Assembly: GCF_003857015.1 (NCBI RefSeq)
Contig: NZ_QGGF01000548.1
Coordinates: forward strand, 1 to 33,522
Direction: 5' to 3'
DNA: 33,522 nt
DNA from: Micromonospora globispora
GTDB lineage: Bacteria > Actinomycetota > Actinomycetes > Mycobacteriales > Micromonosporaceae
Position numbers and translations under genes: made by a program. Under the pieces are notes generated by a model, which had not been told where the DNA came from, did not search any database, and worked only from the letters and a program-made list of their open reading frames with translations. Of the stretch, positions 1 to 8,599 are shown one piece after another. Position 1 is the stretch's first letter. Each line of letters opens with the position of its first letter.

Positions 1-1159
1 GGCACGCCCCGGTCGGCGGGATGCGGGCCGGTGACGGCGAGCAGCACGTCGCTTCGAGCGTGCCGGAGCGCGTTCTCCACCAGGTTGGTGAGGACCCGAC
101 GCAGCTCCTCCGGGTCGCCCTCGGTCCACACCGGGCCGTCGGGAAGCCGCAGGCGTACCGGTGGCGACGGGTAGCGGTCGGCGACCGCGCGCAGCAGCTC
201 GCCCAGCTCCACCGGCCCGACGGCCCGGCGCGACGAGCCCTGGGCCGGTTCCTCGTCCAGCCGGGCCAGCAGCAGCAGGTCGTCCACGAGCCGGCCGAGC
301 CGCTCGCTGTCGGCGAGCAGGTCGTCGGCCACCGCCGGCCAGTCGGTCCGGTCCCCCAGCCGCCGGGCCACCTCCAGCTCGGTACGGATGTTGGTCAGCG
401 GGCTGCGCAGCTCGTGCGCGGCGTCGGCGACGAACGCCCGTTGCCGGTCCCGGGCCGACTCCAGCCGGGCCAGCATGTCGTTGAGGGTGACGGCGAGCCG
501 ATGGATCTCGTCCTGCGCGGCCGGTACGGGCAGCCGCCCCGACCCGGCCCGCCCGGTGATCTCCGCCGCGCCGCTGCGCAGCGCCTCCACCGGACGCAGC
601 GTCGCGCCGATCACCCGCCAGGCGACCACCGCCAGCCCGGCGACCAGCAGCGGGAACCCGACCAGCAGCAGGGTTCGGACGACGCGCAGGCTGTGCCGGA
701 CGTCCGCCATCGACTTGCCGACCAGCACGGTGAGCGGTTCCGCCGGGGAGCCGGCCGGCACGGTGACCACCCGCACCGGGCCCGGCAGGCCGAGCCGCTG
801 CCCGTCCACCACCAGCCGCTGCCGGGTCCCCTGCCGGAGCTGGTCGGGGCCGAGCATCGGGACGAGCCGGTCGGCGTCGATCGAGGCGGCGCGTACCCGG
901 CCCTGGGCGTCGACCACCTGGACCCGGAGTTGGCCGCCGGCCACCGGCAGCGGGTCGGGCAGGGCGTCCTCGGCGGCGAGCAGCACGACCGCGTCCGCCG
1001 TCCGCTGGGCCTCGGTGTCGACGGCGCGCTGGAGCGTCCAGCCGAGGGCGCCGAGCAGCACGACTCCGCCGAGCGCCAGCCCGACGGCCAGCCCGAGCAC
1101 CCCGATCACCATCAGCCGGGCCCGCAGGCCGAGGGTCGGCAGCAGCCGGCGTGGCCGGC

Positions 1160-1163
<4 letters not shown>
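1..1163 (-). CDS. Two-component sensor histidine kinase (C-terminus outside window)
   Basis: Membrane histidine kinase that would phosphorylate the adjacent OmpR-type regulator. The 387 visible residues show an N-terminal membrane helix (about 16-45), an extracytoplasmic sensor stretch (46-155), a second helix (163-183), a HAMP-like segment, and an H-box AFVADAAHELRSPL with the phospho-acceptor near His250. The N-box NLVENALRHA lies at about 360-369. The ATP-binding G boxes lie beyond base 1, so the protein is truncated only by the window. The ATG (1161-1163) overlaps the stop of the regulator gene as ATGA, so the two are translationally coupled. The ligand is not evident. Confidence 0.93.
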
Positions 1164-1816
<653 letters not shown>

Positions 1817-1830
1817 GGGGTCAAGGGTGC

Positions 1831-1877
1831 CACCCGGGGGAAACCCCCTGGTTGGTCGTCTCAGCACCCTCACAGCG
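1831..1877. promoter_or_regulatory. Divergent regulatory region: small inverted repeat and possible regulator half-sites
   Basis: Between the regulator gene and the LolA-like gene are a small inverted repeat (GGGGG-AAA-CCCCC at 1836-1848, extended by ACC/GGT after one mismatch) and two similar words nine bases apart, CTCAGC (1860) and CTCACAGC (1869). Direct repeats of this spacing are typical binding sites of OmpR-family regulators. Assignment to the adjacent regulator is inference. Confidence 0.3.
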
Positions 1878-1913
1878 ATCACCAGGCAGCATGTCGGTCA
1901 GGAGGTGTCCACC

Positions 1914-3035
1914 ATGTCCGTACTGAAGAACCGAGCCGTGCTGCGCTGGCTGGTCCCGGTGACCGCGGGGGTCGCCGTGATCGGTGGCGGCGCCGCCGTC
2001 GGCACGTTCGCCGCCGACGCCGAACCGGCCCTGCCACCCCGTACCGCCGCGCAACTGCTGGTCGACCTGCAGACGTCCCGCCTCGACGGGCTCTCCGGGA
2101 CCGTGGTGCAGCGCGCCGACCTCGGCCTGCCGCAGATCGCCAACCTGGCCGGGATGGCCGGCGGGGACGAGCTGACCACCATGCTGACCGGCACCCACAC
2201 GCTGCGGGTCTGGTACTCCGGCCAGGACCGCCAGCGGGTCGCCCTGCTCGACACGCTCGGCGAGCGGGACGTGCTGCGCAACGGCCGGGACCTGTGGGTC
2301 TGGGACAGCCGCACCAACACCGCGAAGCACCGGACGCTGCCGGAGTCCGGCGCGGCGGAGCACGCCGTACCGGCCACGCCGGCCGAGGCCGCCGAACAGG
2401 CACTGGCGGCCGTCGACCCGACCACCGCGGTCACCGTCGGCCGCTCCGCCCGGGTCGCCGGGCGGGACGCGTACGAGCTGGTGCTCACCCCGCGCGACGC
2501 GGACTCCCTGGTCCACCAGGTGCGGATCGCCCTGGACGCGAAGGAGCACGTGCCGCTGCGGTTCGAGGTGCTCGCCGACGGCGGGGACCGGCCGGCCTTC
2601 GAGCTGGCCTTCACCCAGGTCGACTTCCGCCGCCCCGACGCGGACCAGTTCCGGTTCAACCCGCCGCCGGGAGTGACGGTCACCGAGGAGCCGGCCGACA
2701 AGCTGCCGGCCGGGAAGCACCGCCCGGGCGGGCCCGCCGACAAGCTGCCGGCCGGCACCGATCTCCGTACGGTCGGCACGGGCTGGACCACGGTGCTGGT
2801 CGCGCGAGTCGACGCCGCCGGGCTCCCGGGCGGCGCCAAGGGCGGCGACGGTCCGGCTCCCGCGGGCGCCGAGGCCGCGGCCGGGCTGCTGGAGGCGCTG
2901 CCGAAGGTCAGCGGTGACTGGGGCAGTGGCCGGCTGTTCAGCGGCCGGCTGTTCAGCGTGCTGATCACCGACGACGGTCGGGTGCTGGCCGGTCTGGTCA
3001 CGCCGGAGCGGCTCTATCAGGCGGCCCGGGGCTGA
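1914..3035 (+). CDS. Secreted or membrane-anchored LolA-like protein
   Basis: 373-residue exported protein resembling the actinobacterial LolA-like/DUF2092 group, whose fold binds acyl chains. The start is the ATG at 1914, seven bases after AGGAGGT. Residues 1-34 form a signal anchor (basic start, hydrophobic LVPVTAGVAVIGGGAAVGTF, then AADAEP). The body shows the beta-rich pattern of the family (HTLRVWYSGQDRQRVALLD, DLWVWDSRTNTAKHRTLP, AYELVLTPRD). The C-terminal part carries two short duplications, PADKLPAG (about 262-283) and SGRLFSGRLFS (near 342). It is divergent from the two-component genes, a common arrangement for an envelope-stress target. The exact ligand is unknown. Confidence 0.8.
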   Translation: MSVLKNRAVLRWLVPVTAGVAVIGGGAAVGTFAADAEPALPPRTAAQLLVDLQTSRLDGLSGTVVQRADLGLPQIANLAGMAGGDELTTMLTGTHTLRVWYSGQDRQRVALLDTLGERDVLRNGRDLWVWDSRTNTAKHRTLPESGAAEHAVPATPAEAAEQALAAVDPTTAVTVGRSARVAGRDAYELVLTPRDADSLVHQVRIALDAKEHVPLRFEVLADGGDRPAFELAFTQVDFRRPDADQFRFNPPPGVTVTEEPADKLPAGKHRPGGPADKLPAGTDLRTVGTGWTTVLVARVDAAGLPGGAKGGDGPAPAGAEAAAGLLEALPKVSGDWGSGRLFSGRLFSVLITDDGRVLAGLVTPERLYQAARG

Positions 3036-3053
3036 TCCTCGGCACGGCCCTCA

Positions 3054-3091
3054 TCGGGGGTCCGGACGGCGCGAGCCGGCCGGACCCCCGA
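3054..3091 (+). terminator. GC-rich hairpin terminator
   Basis: Perfect 12-bp stem TCGGGGGTCCGG / CCGGACCCCCGA (3054-3065 / 3080-3091); the loop can form a further 4-bp stem (3067-3070 / 3075-3078). It lies 18 bases after the LolA-like stop. There is no T tract, as is usual for actinomycete hairpins. Confidence 0.75.
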
Positions 3092-3151
3092 CGCATGTCC
3101 GGGGTCGCGCGGTGCGGCGGTGTGACGTGGTCGCGGGCGGCGCGGAAGGCT

Positions 3152-3225
3152 TTGGTCCGGCGGCTCGCCACGCGGTATCTTTCTCAGTTCAAACACAAAA
3201 AGGAATGGCATTCGCAGCCATTCCT
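3152..3225 (+). promoter_or_regulatory. helR promoter candidate and leader inverted repeat
   Basis: A -35-like TTGGTC (3152) and -10-like TATCTT (3176) are separated by 18 bases. They are followed in an unusually AT-rich leader by an inverted repeat AGGAATGGC-N7-GCCATTCCT (3201-3209 / 3217-3225), about 30 bases before the TTG start of the helicase gene. It could be an operator or an RNA hairpin controlling translation. It does not look like the rifamycin-associated element described upstream of streptomycete helR genes. Confidence 0.45.
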
Positions 3226-3254
3226 GCGGTGATTTTAACCAATGAGGAGACGGC

Positions 3255-5552
3255 TTGTCAACGCACTCCGACGGTTCCGGTGAGCTGCTGCACCAGCACG
3301 ACGAGATCGGTCGCGAGCAGGAGTACGTCTCGATGCTCTACGACCGGCTGGACGGCATGCGGGAGCAGGCCGCCCAGCGGCTCACCGAGGAGCTGCGGAC
3401 CACCGGCGGCACGTTGCAGGCCCGCTCCCAGCGCGACTCCGCCGTTCGGATGTACGCCGACCAGGTCGAGCAGTTCTCCGCGGTGGAGAACGGCCTCTGC
3501 TTCGGCCGCCTCGACGGCGACGACGGGTCGCGCCACTACATCGGCCGGATCGGGATCTTCGACACCAGCGGTGACTACGACCCGCTGCTGATGGACTGGC
3601 GGGCGCCCGCCGCCCGGGCGTTCTACCTCGCCACCGCCGCCAACCCGCAGGGCGTACGCCGGCGGCGGCACCTGCGCACGCGGCAGCGGAAGGTGACCGG
3701 GCTCAACGACGAGGTGCTGGACCTCACCACCGCCTCCCCCACCGCGCACGAGGAGCTGACCGGCGAGGCGTCGCTGCTCGCCGCGCTCAACGCCGGCCGG
3801 ACCGGCCGGATGCGGGACATCGTCGAGACCATCCAGGCCGAGCAGGACACGATCATCCGCGCGGACCTGCCCGGGGTGATGGTGGTCCAGGGCGGGCCGG
3901 GCACCGGCAAGACGGCCGTGGCGCTGCACCGGGCGGCGTACCTGCTCTACACCCACCGCCGGGAGCTCTCCACCCGCGGCGTGCTGCTGGTGGGCCCGAA
4001 CGCGACGTTCCTGCGCTACATCTCCCAAGTGCTGCCGGCGTTGGCGGAGACCGGCGTGCTGCTGCGCACTCAGGGCGACCTGTTTCCCGGCGTGAGTGCC
4101 CGGCGCAGCGAGCCGGCGGAGACGGCGGCGCTCAAGGGCCGCACGGTGATGACGGAGGTGCTGGCGGCCGCGGTGCGGGACCGGCAGTGGCTGCCGGACG
4201 GGCCGCTGGAGATCGAGGTCGAGCGGGAGACGGTGCTGCTGGACCCGGCGGTGGTCCGGGAGGCCCGGGAGCGGGTCCGCCGCACCGGCCGGCCGCACAA
4301 CCTGGCCCGCGCGCTCTTCGACATCGAGATCATCCACGCCCTCGCCGATCACGTCGCCGAGCGGATCGGCGCGGACCCGCTGGGCGGGGAGAACCTGCTC
4401 TCCGAGGCCGACCGCGCCGAGATCCGCCGCGAGCTGCGCGAGGAGCCGGGGGTGCGCGCCGCGCTCGACGAGCTCTGGCCGGTGCTCACTCCGCAGCGGC
4501 TGCTCGCCGATCTGTACGCCTCGCCCGAGCGGATCGCCACCGCCGCGCCGATGCTGACCGACGCCGAGCGGGCGTCGCTGCACCGGCAGCCGGGCGGTGG
4601 CTGGACGCCGGCCGACGTGCCGTTGCTGGACGAGGCCGCCGAGCTGCTCGGCGAGGACGAGCGGGCCGCCGCCGCGCGCCGCGAACGGCTCCGCGCCCTG
4701 GAGCGGGAGTACGCCGAGGGCGTGCTCGAGATCTGGCGGGGTTCCCGCTCCATCGACGTCGAGGACGAGGCCGACGGCGGTGAGATCCTCGGCGTCACCG
4801 ACCTGATCGATGCCGACCGGCTGTCGGAGCGGCAGGAGGAGGACGAGCGGCTCACCACGGCGCAGCGGGCCGCCGCCGACCGGAGCTGGGCGTTCGGCCA
4901 CGTCATCGTCGACGAGGCGCAGGAGCTGTCGCCGATGGCCTGGCGGCTGCTGATGCGCCGCTGCCCGAGCCGGTCGATGACCATCGTCGGGGACGTGGCG
5001 CAGACCGGGGCGCTGGCCGGTACGCCCTCCTGGCAGGAGGCGCTGGAGCCGTACGTGGCGGGGCGGTGGCGGCTGGAGGAGCTGACCGTCAGCTACCGCA
5101 CCCCGGCCGAGATCATGGCGGTCGCCGCCGACGTGCTCGCCGAGATCGACGCCGACCTGCGCCCACCTCGCTCGGTACGGGAGAGCGGCGTGCCGCCGTG
5201 GGACCGTACGGTCGGCGCCGATCGGCTCGCCACCGAGCTGGTGGCGGCGACCACCCGGGAGGCGGCGGTGCTGGACGACGGCCGGCTGGGCGTGATCGTC
5301 CCGGCCGGACAGGTGGACGAGCTGGGCGCCGCGGTCACCGCCGCTCTGCCCGAGGCCGCCGTGGGCGAGCAGCCGGAGCTGGAGAACCGGGTGGTGGTGC
5401 TGACCGTGTCGCAGGCCAAGGGGCTGGAGTTCGACACGGTGCTGGTGGTGGACCCGGACCGGATCGTCGCCGAGTCGCCGCGCGGACACAGCGACCTCTA
5501 CGTCGCGCTGACCCGCGCCACCCAGCGCCTAGGCATCCTGCGCACCGGCTGA
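3255..5552 (+). CDS. helR: HelR/HelD-type RNA polymerase recycling ATPase (UvrD-like)
   Basis: 765-residue superfamily-1 ATPase. HelD/HelR proteins push an arm into RNA polymerase, release stalled complexes and, for HelR, displace rifamycins. Visible features are an N-terminal coiled-coil arm (about 10-50), Walker A GGPGTGKT at 213-220, an acidic insertion before motif II (about 495-535, DVEDEADGG) that would correspond to the loop reaching the active centre, DEAQ at 553-556, and C-terminal VSQAKGLEFDTV and YVALTRAT. The start is a TTG five bases after AGGAG; no ATG fits. Distinguishing HelR from other class II HelD proteins needs a tree, so resistance function is inference. It is monocistronic and ends at a strong terminator. 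Confidence 0.88.
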   Translation: MSTHSDGSGELLHQHDEIGREQEYVSMLYDRLDGMREQAAQRLTEELRTTGGTLQARSQRDSAVRMYADQVEQFSAVENGLCFGRLDGDDGSRHYIGRIGIFDTSGDYDPLLMDWRAPAARAFYLATAANPQGVRRRRHLRTRQRKVTGLNDEVLDLTTASPTAHEELTGEASLLAALNAGRTGRMRDIVETIQAEQDTIIRADLPGVMVVQGGPGTGKTAVALHRAAYLLYTHRRELSTRGVLLVGPNATFLRYISQVLPALAETGVLLRTQGDLFPGVSARRSEPAETAALKGRTVMTEVLAAAVRDRQWLPDGPLEIEVERETVLLDPAVVREARERVRRTGRPHNLARALFDIEIIHALADHVAERIGADPLGGENLLSEADRAEIRRELREEPGVRAALDELWPVLTPQRLLADLYASPERIATAAPMLTDAERASLHRQPGGGWTPADVPLLDEAAELLGEDERAAAARRERLRALEREYAEGVLEIWRGSRSIDVEDEADGGEILGVTDLIDADRLSERQEEDERLTTAQRAAADRSWAFGHVIVDEAQELSPMAWRLLMRRCPSRSMTIVGDVAQTGALAGTPSWQEALEPYVAGRWRLEELTVSYRTPAEIMAVAADVLAEIDADLRPPRSVRESGVPPWDRTVGADRLATELVAATTREAAVLDDGRLGVIVPAGQVDELGAAVTAALPEAAVGEQPELENRVVVLTVSQAKGLEFDTVLVVDPDRIVAESPRGHSDLYVALTRATQRLGILRTG

Positions 5553-5567
5553 CCGCGCCGGACACGG

Positions 5568-5603
5568 GACGTGGTGGCCTCCCGCACGGGAGGCCACCAC
5601 GTC
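5568..5603. terminator. Bidirectional 16-bp perfect hairpin
   Basis: Perfect 16-bp stem (5568-5583 / 5588-5603, arm GACGTGGTGGCCTCCC) with a GCAC loop. It lies between the converging helR and hypothetical genes and can serve both strands. Confidence 0.88.
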
Positions 5604-5626
5604 GTCGTCGTGCCAGCGGCGGAGAC

Positions 5627-6049
5627 TCAGCCCGGGTTGGCACCCTCGTCGGTGAAGTTGCCGACCTGGCTGCCCGTCGAGGACGCGTCGCTGGTCGAGC
5701 CGCCGGCCGGCGTGCTCATCCCACCCGTGGTGGCGTCCCCGGTGGTGGTCGGGGCGACCACGCCCGGGTGCCGCTCGGGCTGCCGGGCCAGCCGGCGGGC
5801 ACTGGCCGGGCCGGCGGTGCCGCCGGTCGTGGTGACCGCGCCCTGGCCCCGGGTCGGGCCCCCGTCCCGCAGCACTTCCGGGTCGATCCGGACGTGCGCC
5901 GGGTCGTCGGGATCCTCCTCCTGGATCACCCGCTCCACGTCGGTCTGCGGCACGGTGACCTCGTCGAGCGCGCCCTCGCCGTACACGCCGCCGGCCACCC
6001 GCTTCTCGGCCTGCCGGGCGGCGTCCTGCCGCATGTCGTCCTCACGCAC
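5627..6049 (-). CDS. Conserved-looking hypothetical protein, disordered tail
   Basis: 140 residues of unknown function. The first half is charged and acidic (REDDMRQDAARQAEKR, TDVERVIQEEDPDDPAHV); the second half is low-complexity Gly/Thr/Ser/Pro and probably disordered. No signal peptide or membrane segment is seen. I chose the GTG at 6049, seven bases after GAGGTGG; an ATG at 6034 is a possible alternative, and an ATG at 6148 is unlikely because no ribosome site precedes it. It converges on helR across the shared terminator. Confidence 0.6.
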   Translation of the reverse strand: MREDDMRQDAARQAEKRVAGGVYGEGALDEVTVPQTDVERVIQEEDPDDPAHVRIDPEVLRDGGPTRGQGAVTTTGGTAGPASARRLARQPERHPGVVAPTTTGDATTGGMSTPAGGSTSDASSTGSQVGNFTDEGANPG

Positions 6050-6336
6050 GTCAACCACCTCGCAGCTGTCTCGGATCTTTCTGCGTGCCCGGCGACCGCC
6101 CGACCAAACCCGCCACCCGTCGAGCAGGTGCGGTTTGTCCCGTTCCACGGCCCGGATCCGGTTCGGCCAGCGCTCGCGTCCGGGCGGAGGGATCTGCTCC
6201 TATCCGGCCGTCGATCGGTGTTACCTCTCGGGGACCTCGGGAAGACCGTGGGTGCCCCCGCCACGAACCGAAACCGTGCCGTGGCCGAAACGCGGTAGCG
6301 GGGCGAGGGAGTACTCATCGCATCCGAGGAGGAAAG

Positions 6337-6714
6337 ATGAGCACGCAGGCTGCATCCACCAGGCCCATGAACCGGCCGACGCAGGAAGCGCCGAACCGGG
6401 CGGCGATGCAGGAGGCACCCACCCGTCCGATGCCCATGGCGTACGACGGGCAGCGGCAGGCGATGGCCGCACCGGGCACCGAGACCAAGCCGTCGTTCGC
6501 GACCACCGAATTCTGGGTGTACATCGCGTCCGTCGCGGCGGTGCTGGTGGCGTCCTACCTGGTCGGCAAGAACGCGGCCGGGGTGGACATCTTCCGCGCC
6601 CCGCGGGCCTGGTTCTTCATCACCATCCTGACCGTCGGTTACCTGGGTAGCCGGGGCCTGGCCAAGGCCGGCAGCGGCTTCCGCAGCGGCGAGGAGCGCC
6701 GGGCACGCCACTGA
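6337..6714 (+). CDS. Small two-helix membrane protein
   Basis: 125 residues of unknown function. A Pro/Gln/Met-rich, probably disordered N-terminus (1-54) precedes two membrane helices (about FWVYIASVAAVLVASYLVG and AWFFITILTVGYLGSRG) and a basic tail ending RSGEERRARH, so both ends are predicted cytoplasmic. The ATG follows a strong GAGGAGGAAAG site. It is alone on its strand and is followed by a bidirectional hairpin. Confidence 0.75.
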   Translation: MSTQAASTRPMNRPTQEAPNRAAMQEAPTRPMPMAYDGQRQAMAAPGTETKPSFATTEFWVYIASVAAVLVASYLVGKNAAGVDIFRAPRAWFFITILTVGYLGSRGLAKAGSGFRSGEERRARH

Positions 6715-6730
6715 GTGAGCACCACCTGAG

Positions 6731-6771
6731 AGCGAGGGTGGCCCCCGGATGTCCCGGAGGCCACCCTCGTT
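6731..6771. terminator. Bidirectional hairpin terminator
   Basis: A 13-bp stem including one G-T pair (6731-6743 / 6759-6771, core GAGGGTGGCC / GGCCACCCTC) with a 15-base loop, between two converging genes. Confidence 0.82.
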
Positions 6772-6780
6772 GCGTCGTGC

Positions 6781-7722
6781 CTACTCGAAGTCGCCGCCGA
6801 AGTCGCCGAAGTCGCCCTCGAAGGCGTCCCCGATGAGGTCGCCGGCGACCAGGCCGCCGGCGACGCCGAGCGCGGTGCCCGCCACCACACCGCCCATCCC
6901 GTGCCCCCGTCCGTGCGGCGCGCCGAAGCCGTGGGCGCGCAGGCTGCCGTACCGCGAGGTGGTCTCCCGCAGCCAGCCGTCGACCACCCGGACCCAGTCG
7001 GTCCGGTCGGCGTCGGCGTGCGAGACGGCGTACCGGCCGAAGACGTCGTGCCCGGCGGTGAGGAAACCGCCGCGCTTGTCGCACTCCAGGATCACGTCGA
7101 CGCCCCGCTGGCTGGTCACGAAGGTCAGCTCGACCTCGTTGATCATCCGGGCGTACTGGGGCGCGGCGAAGAACTCGATCTCCTGGTAGAACGGCAGCGT
7201 CTGCTGCACACCCCGGATGTGCCCGCGCTCCAGGTCGGCGTGCTTGAAGCGGAAGCCGAGGGCCTGGAACGCGTCGAGGATGCGCTCGTGGATGGGCAGC
7301 GGGTGCACCGCCACGTGGTCGAGGTCGCTCTTGTCGACCGCCCGGGCCACCGCCAGCTCGGTCCGCAGCCCCATCGTCATGCCGTGCAGGCGCTGCCCGT
7401 ACACGTCGGTGACCGGGGTCTCCCACGGCACCGGGAGCTGGAACGGGATGGCGAGCTGCTGCTTCGGCGCCAGCTCCAGCGGTCCGCTGACCGCCATCCG
7501 GTGGAACTCCATGATGCCGGCGTACTCGGAGTCGCCGCCCTCGATCTCCACCCGCGTCACCAAGCCGAGGGTGATCTGCTCGATGCTGGCCGGCGCGTCG
7601 CCGCCGAGCAGGTGGACGTGCCCGTCGAGGCTGAGTCCGGGCCGGGTGTTGGGGTTGGTCAGCACGGTGTCGACGCTGGGCCCACCCACGCCCAACGCGC
7701 TCAGCATCTTCTTGAAGACCAT
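6781..7722 (-). CDS. Spo0M-like sporulation-control protein
   Basis: 313-residue cytoplasmic protein of the SpoOM family, an arrestin-like fold that affects sporulation in Bacillus and is widespread in actinomycetes. The start MVFKKMLSALG and the following VDTVL, PGLSLDGHVHLLGG and LPFYQEIEF segments are characteristic. The C-terminus is a Gly/His-rich linker (GAPHGRGHGMGG) followed by a glycine/alanine-rich segment and an acidic tail GDFGDFGGDFE. The ATG at 7720-7722 follows GGAGG by about nine bases. A 7-bp hairpin (7748-7764) lies in its leader. It converges on the small membrane protein gene. Confidence 0.88.
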   Translation of the reverse strand: MVFKKMLSALGVGGPSVDTVLTNPNTRPGLSLDGHVHLLGGDAPASIEQITLGLVTRVEIEGGDSEYAGIMEFHRMAVSGPLELAPKQQLAIPFQLPVPWETPVTDVYGQRLHGMTMGLRTELAVARAVDKSDLDHVAVHPLPIHERILDAFQALGFRFKHADLERGHIRGVQQTLPFYQEIEFFAAPQYARMINEVELTFVTSQRGVDVILECDKRGGFLTAGHDVFGRYAVSHADADRTDWVRVVDGWLRETTSRYGSLRAHGFGAPHGRGHGMGGVVAGTALGVAGGLVAGDLIGDAFEGDFGDFGGDFE

Positions 7723-7822
7723 GGGAAAACCGCCTCCACCTTCGGCTCGCTCCACCATGGAGCGCGCACGGCCACGCAGGGCACCCTAACCAGGGCCGCT
7801 GTGAAGTGGCTGAAAGCCGTGC

Positions 7823-8599
7823 TCAGTCGGGTTCGACGACGATCAGCTCACCGACCTGCTCGCCGATCTGGCGGCGGCCGTCCGGCGGCAGCTTCGCGTC
7901 GGTGATCAGCACGTCCGCGTCCTCCAGCGGGGCGATCGTGGCGATCCCGATGGTCTCCCACTTGGTGTGGTCGGCGAGCACCACCAGCCGCCGGGCGGCG
8001 CTGATCAGCCGGCGGTTGACCGCCGCCTCCAACAGGTTGGGGGTGGTGAAGCCGGTCCGCGGACTCATCCCGTGCACGCCGAGGAAGAGCAGGTCGACGT
8101 TGAGCGCGGCGATGGCCGCCTCCGCCACCGGCCCGGTCAACGCGTCGGACGGGGTACGGATGCCGCCGGTCAGCACGACGGTCTGGTCCGCGCGCGGGTT
8201 CTGGTAGAGCGCGTCGGCGACCGGGATCGAGTTGGTGACCACGGTCAGCCCCCGGACGTCGGCCAGCATGGCGGCGAGCGCGGCGGTGGTGGTGCCCGCG
8301 GAGAGGGCGATCGCCATGCCCGGCTCGACCAGCTCGGCCGCCCGTTCGGCGATGGCCCGCTTCTCGGCCTGCTGGCGGATCGACTTCGCCGCGAACCCGG
8401 GTTCCTCGGCCGAACCGGGGCCGGCGAGGGTCGCGCCGCCGTGGACCTTGTCGACCAGTCCGCGTTCGGCGAGCACCTCCAGGTCCCGACGGATCGTCAT
8501 GTCGGACACGCCGAAGCGGCTCACCAGTTGGCTGACGCGGACCCCGCCGCGCTGGCGGATCAGCTCCAGGATGGCGCTCTGCCGTTGCTGGGCGAGCAT
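7823..8599 (-). CDS. DeoR/GlpR-family transcriptional regulator
   Basis: 258-residue sugar-phosphate-responsive repressor. The N-terminal DeoR helix-turn-helix (about 4-57, with VSQLVSRFGVSDMTIRRDLEVL) is followed by a DeoRC sensor domain with GMAIALSAGTTTAALA and VVTNSIPVADAL. The ATG at 8597-8599 overlaps the stop of the upstream tnpB as ATGA, so its ribosome-binding region (AGGAAGCAGG) lies inside the transposon gene. Its place in a galactoside locus suggests it controls the glycosidase and importer genes; this is inference, as no effector data are in the sequence. Confidence 0.92.
   Translation of the reverse strand: MLAQQRQSAILELIRQRGGVRVSQLVSRFGVSDMTIRRDLEVLAERGLVDKVHGGATLAGPGSAEEPGFAAKSIRQQAEKRAIAERAAELVEPGMAIALSAGTTTAALAAMLADVRGLTVVTNSIPVADALYQNPRADQTVVLTGGIRTPSDALTGPVAEAAIAALNVDLLFLGVHGMSPRTGFTTPNLLEAAVNRRLISAARRLVVLADHTKWETIGIATIAPLEDADVLITDAKLPPDGRRQIGEQVGELIVVEPD

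Noticed and set aside
3112-3591. Open frame overlapping the helR start
   Set aside because: It runs out of frame through the conserved helR N-terminus and crosses the leader inverted repeat.
5066-6298. Long open frame within and after helR in another frame
   Set aside because: Arg/Gly/Ala-rich shadow typical of high-GC DNA; it crosses the terminator hairpin.
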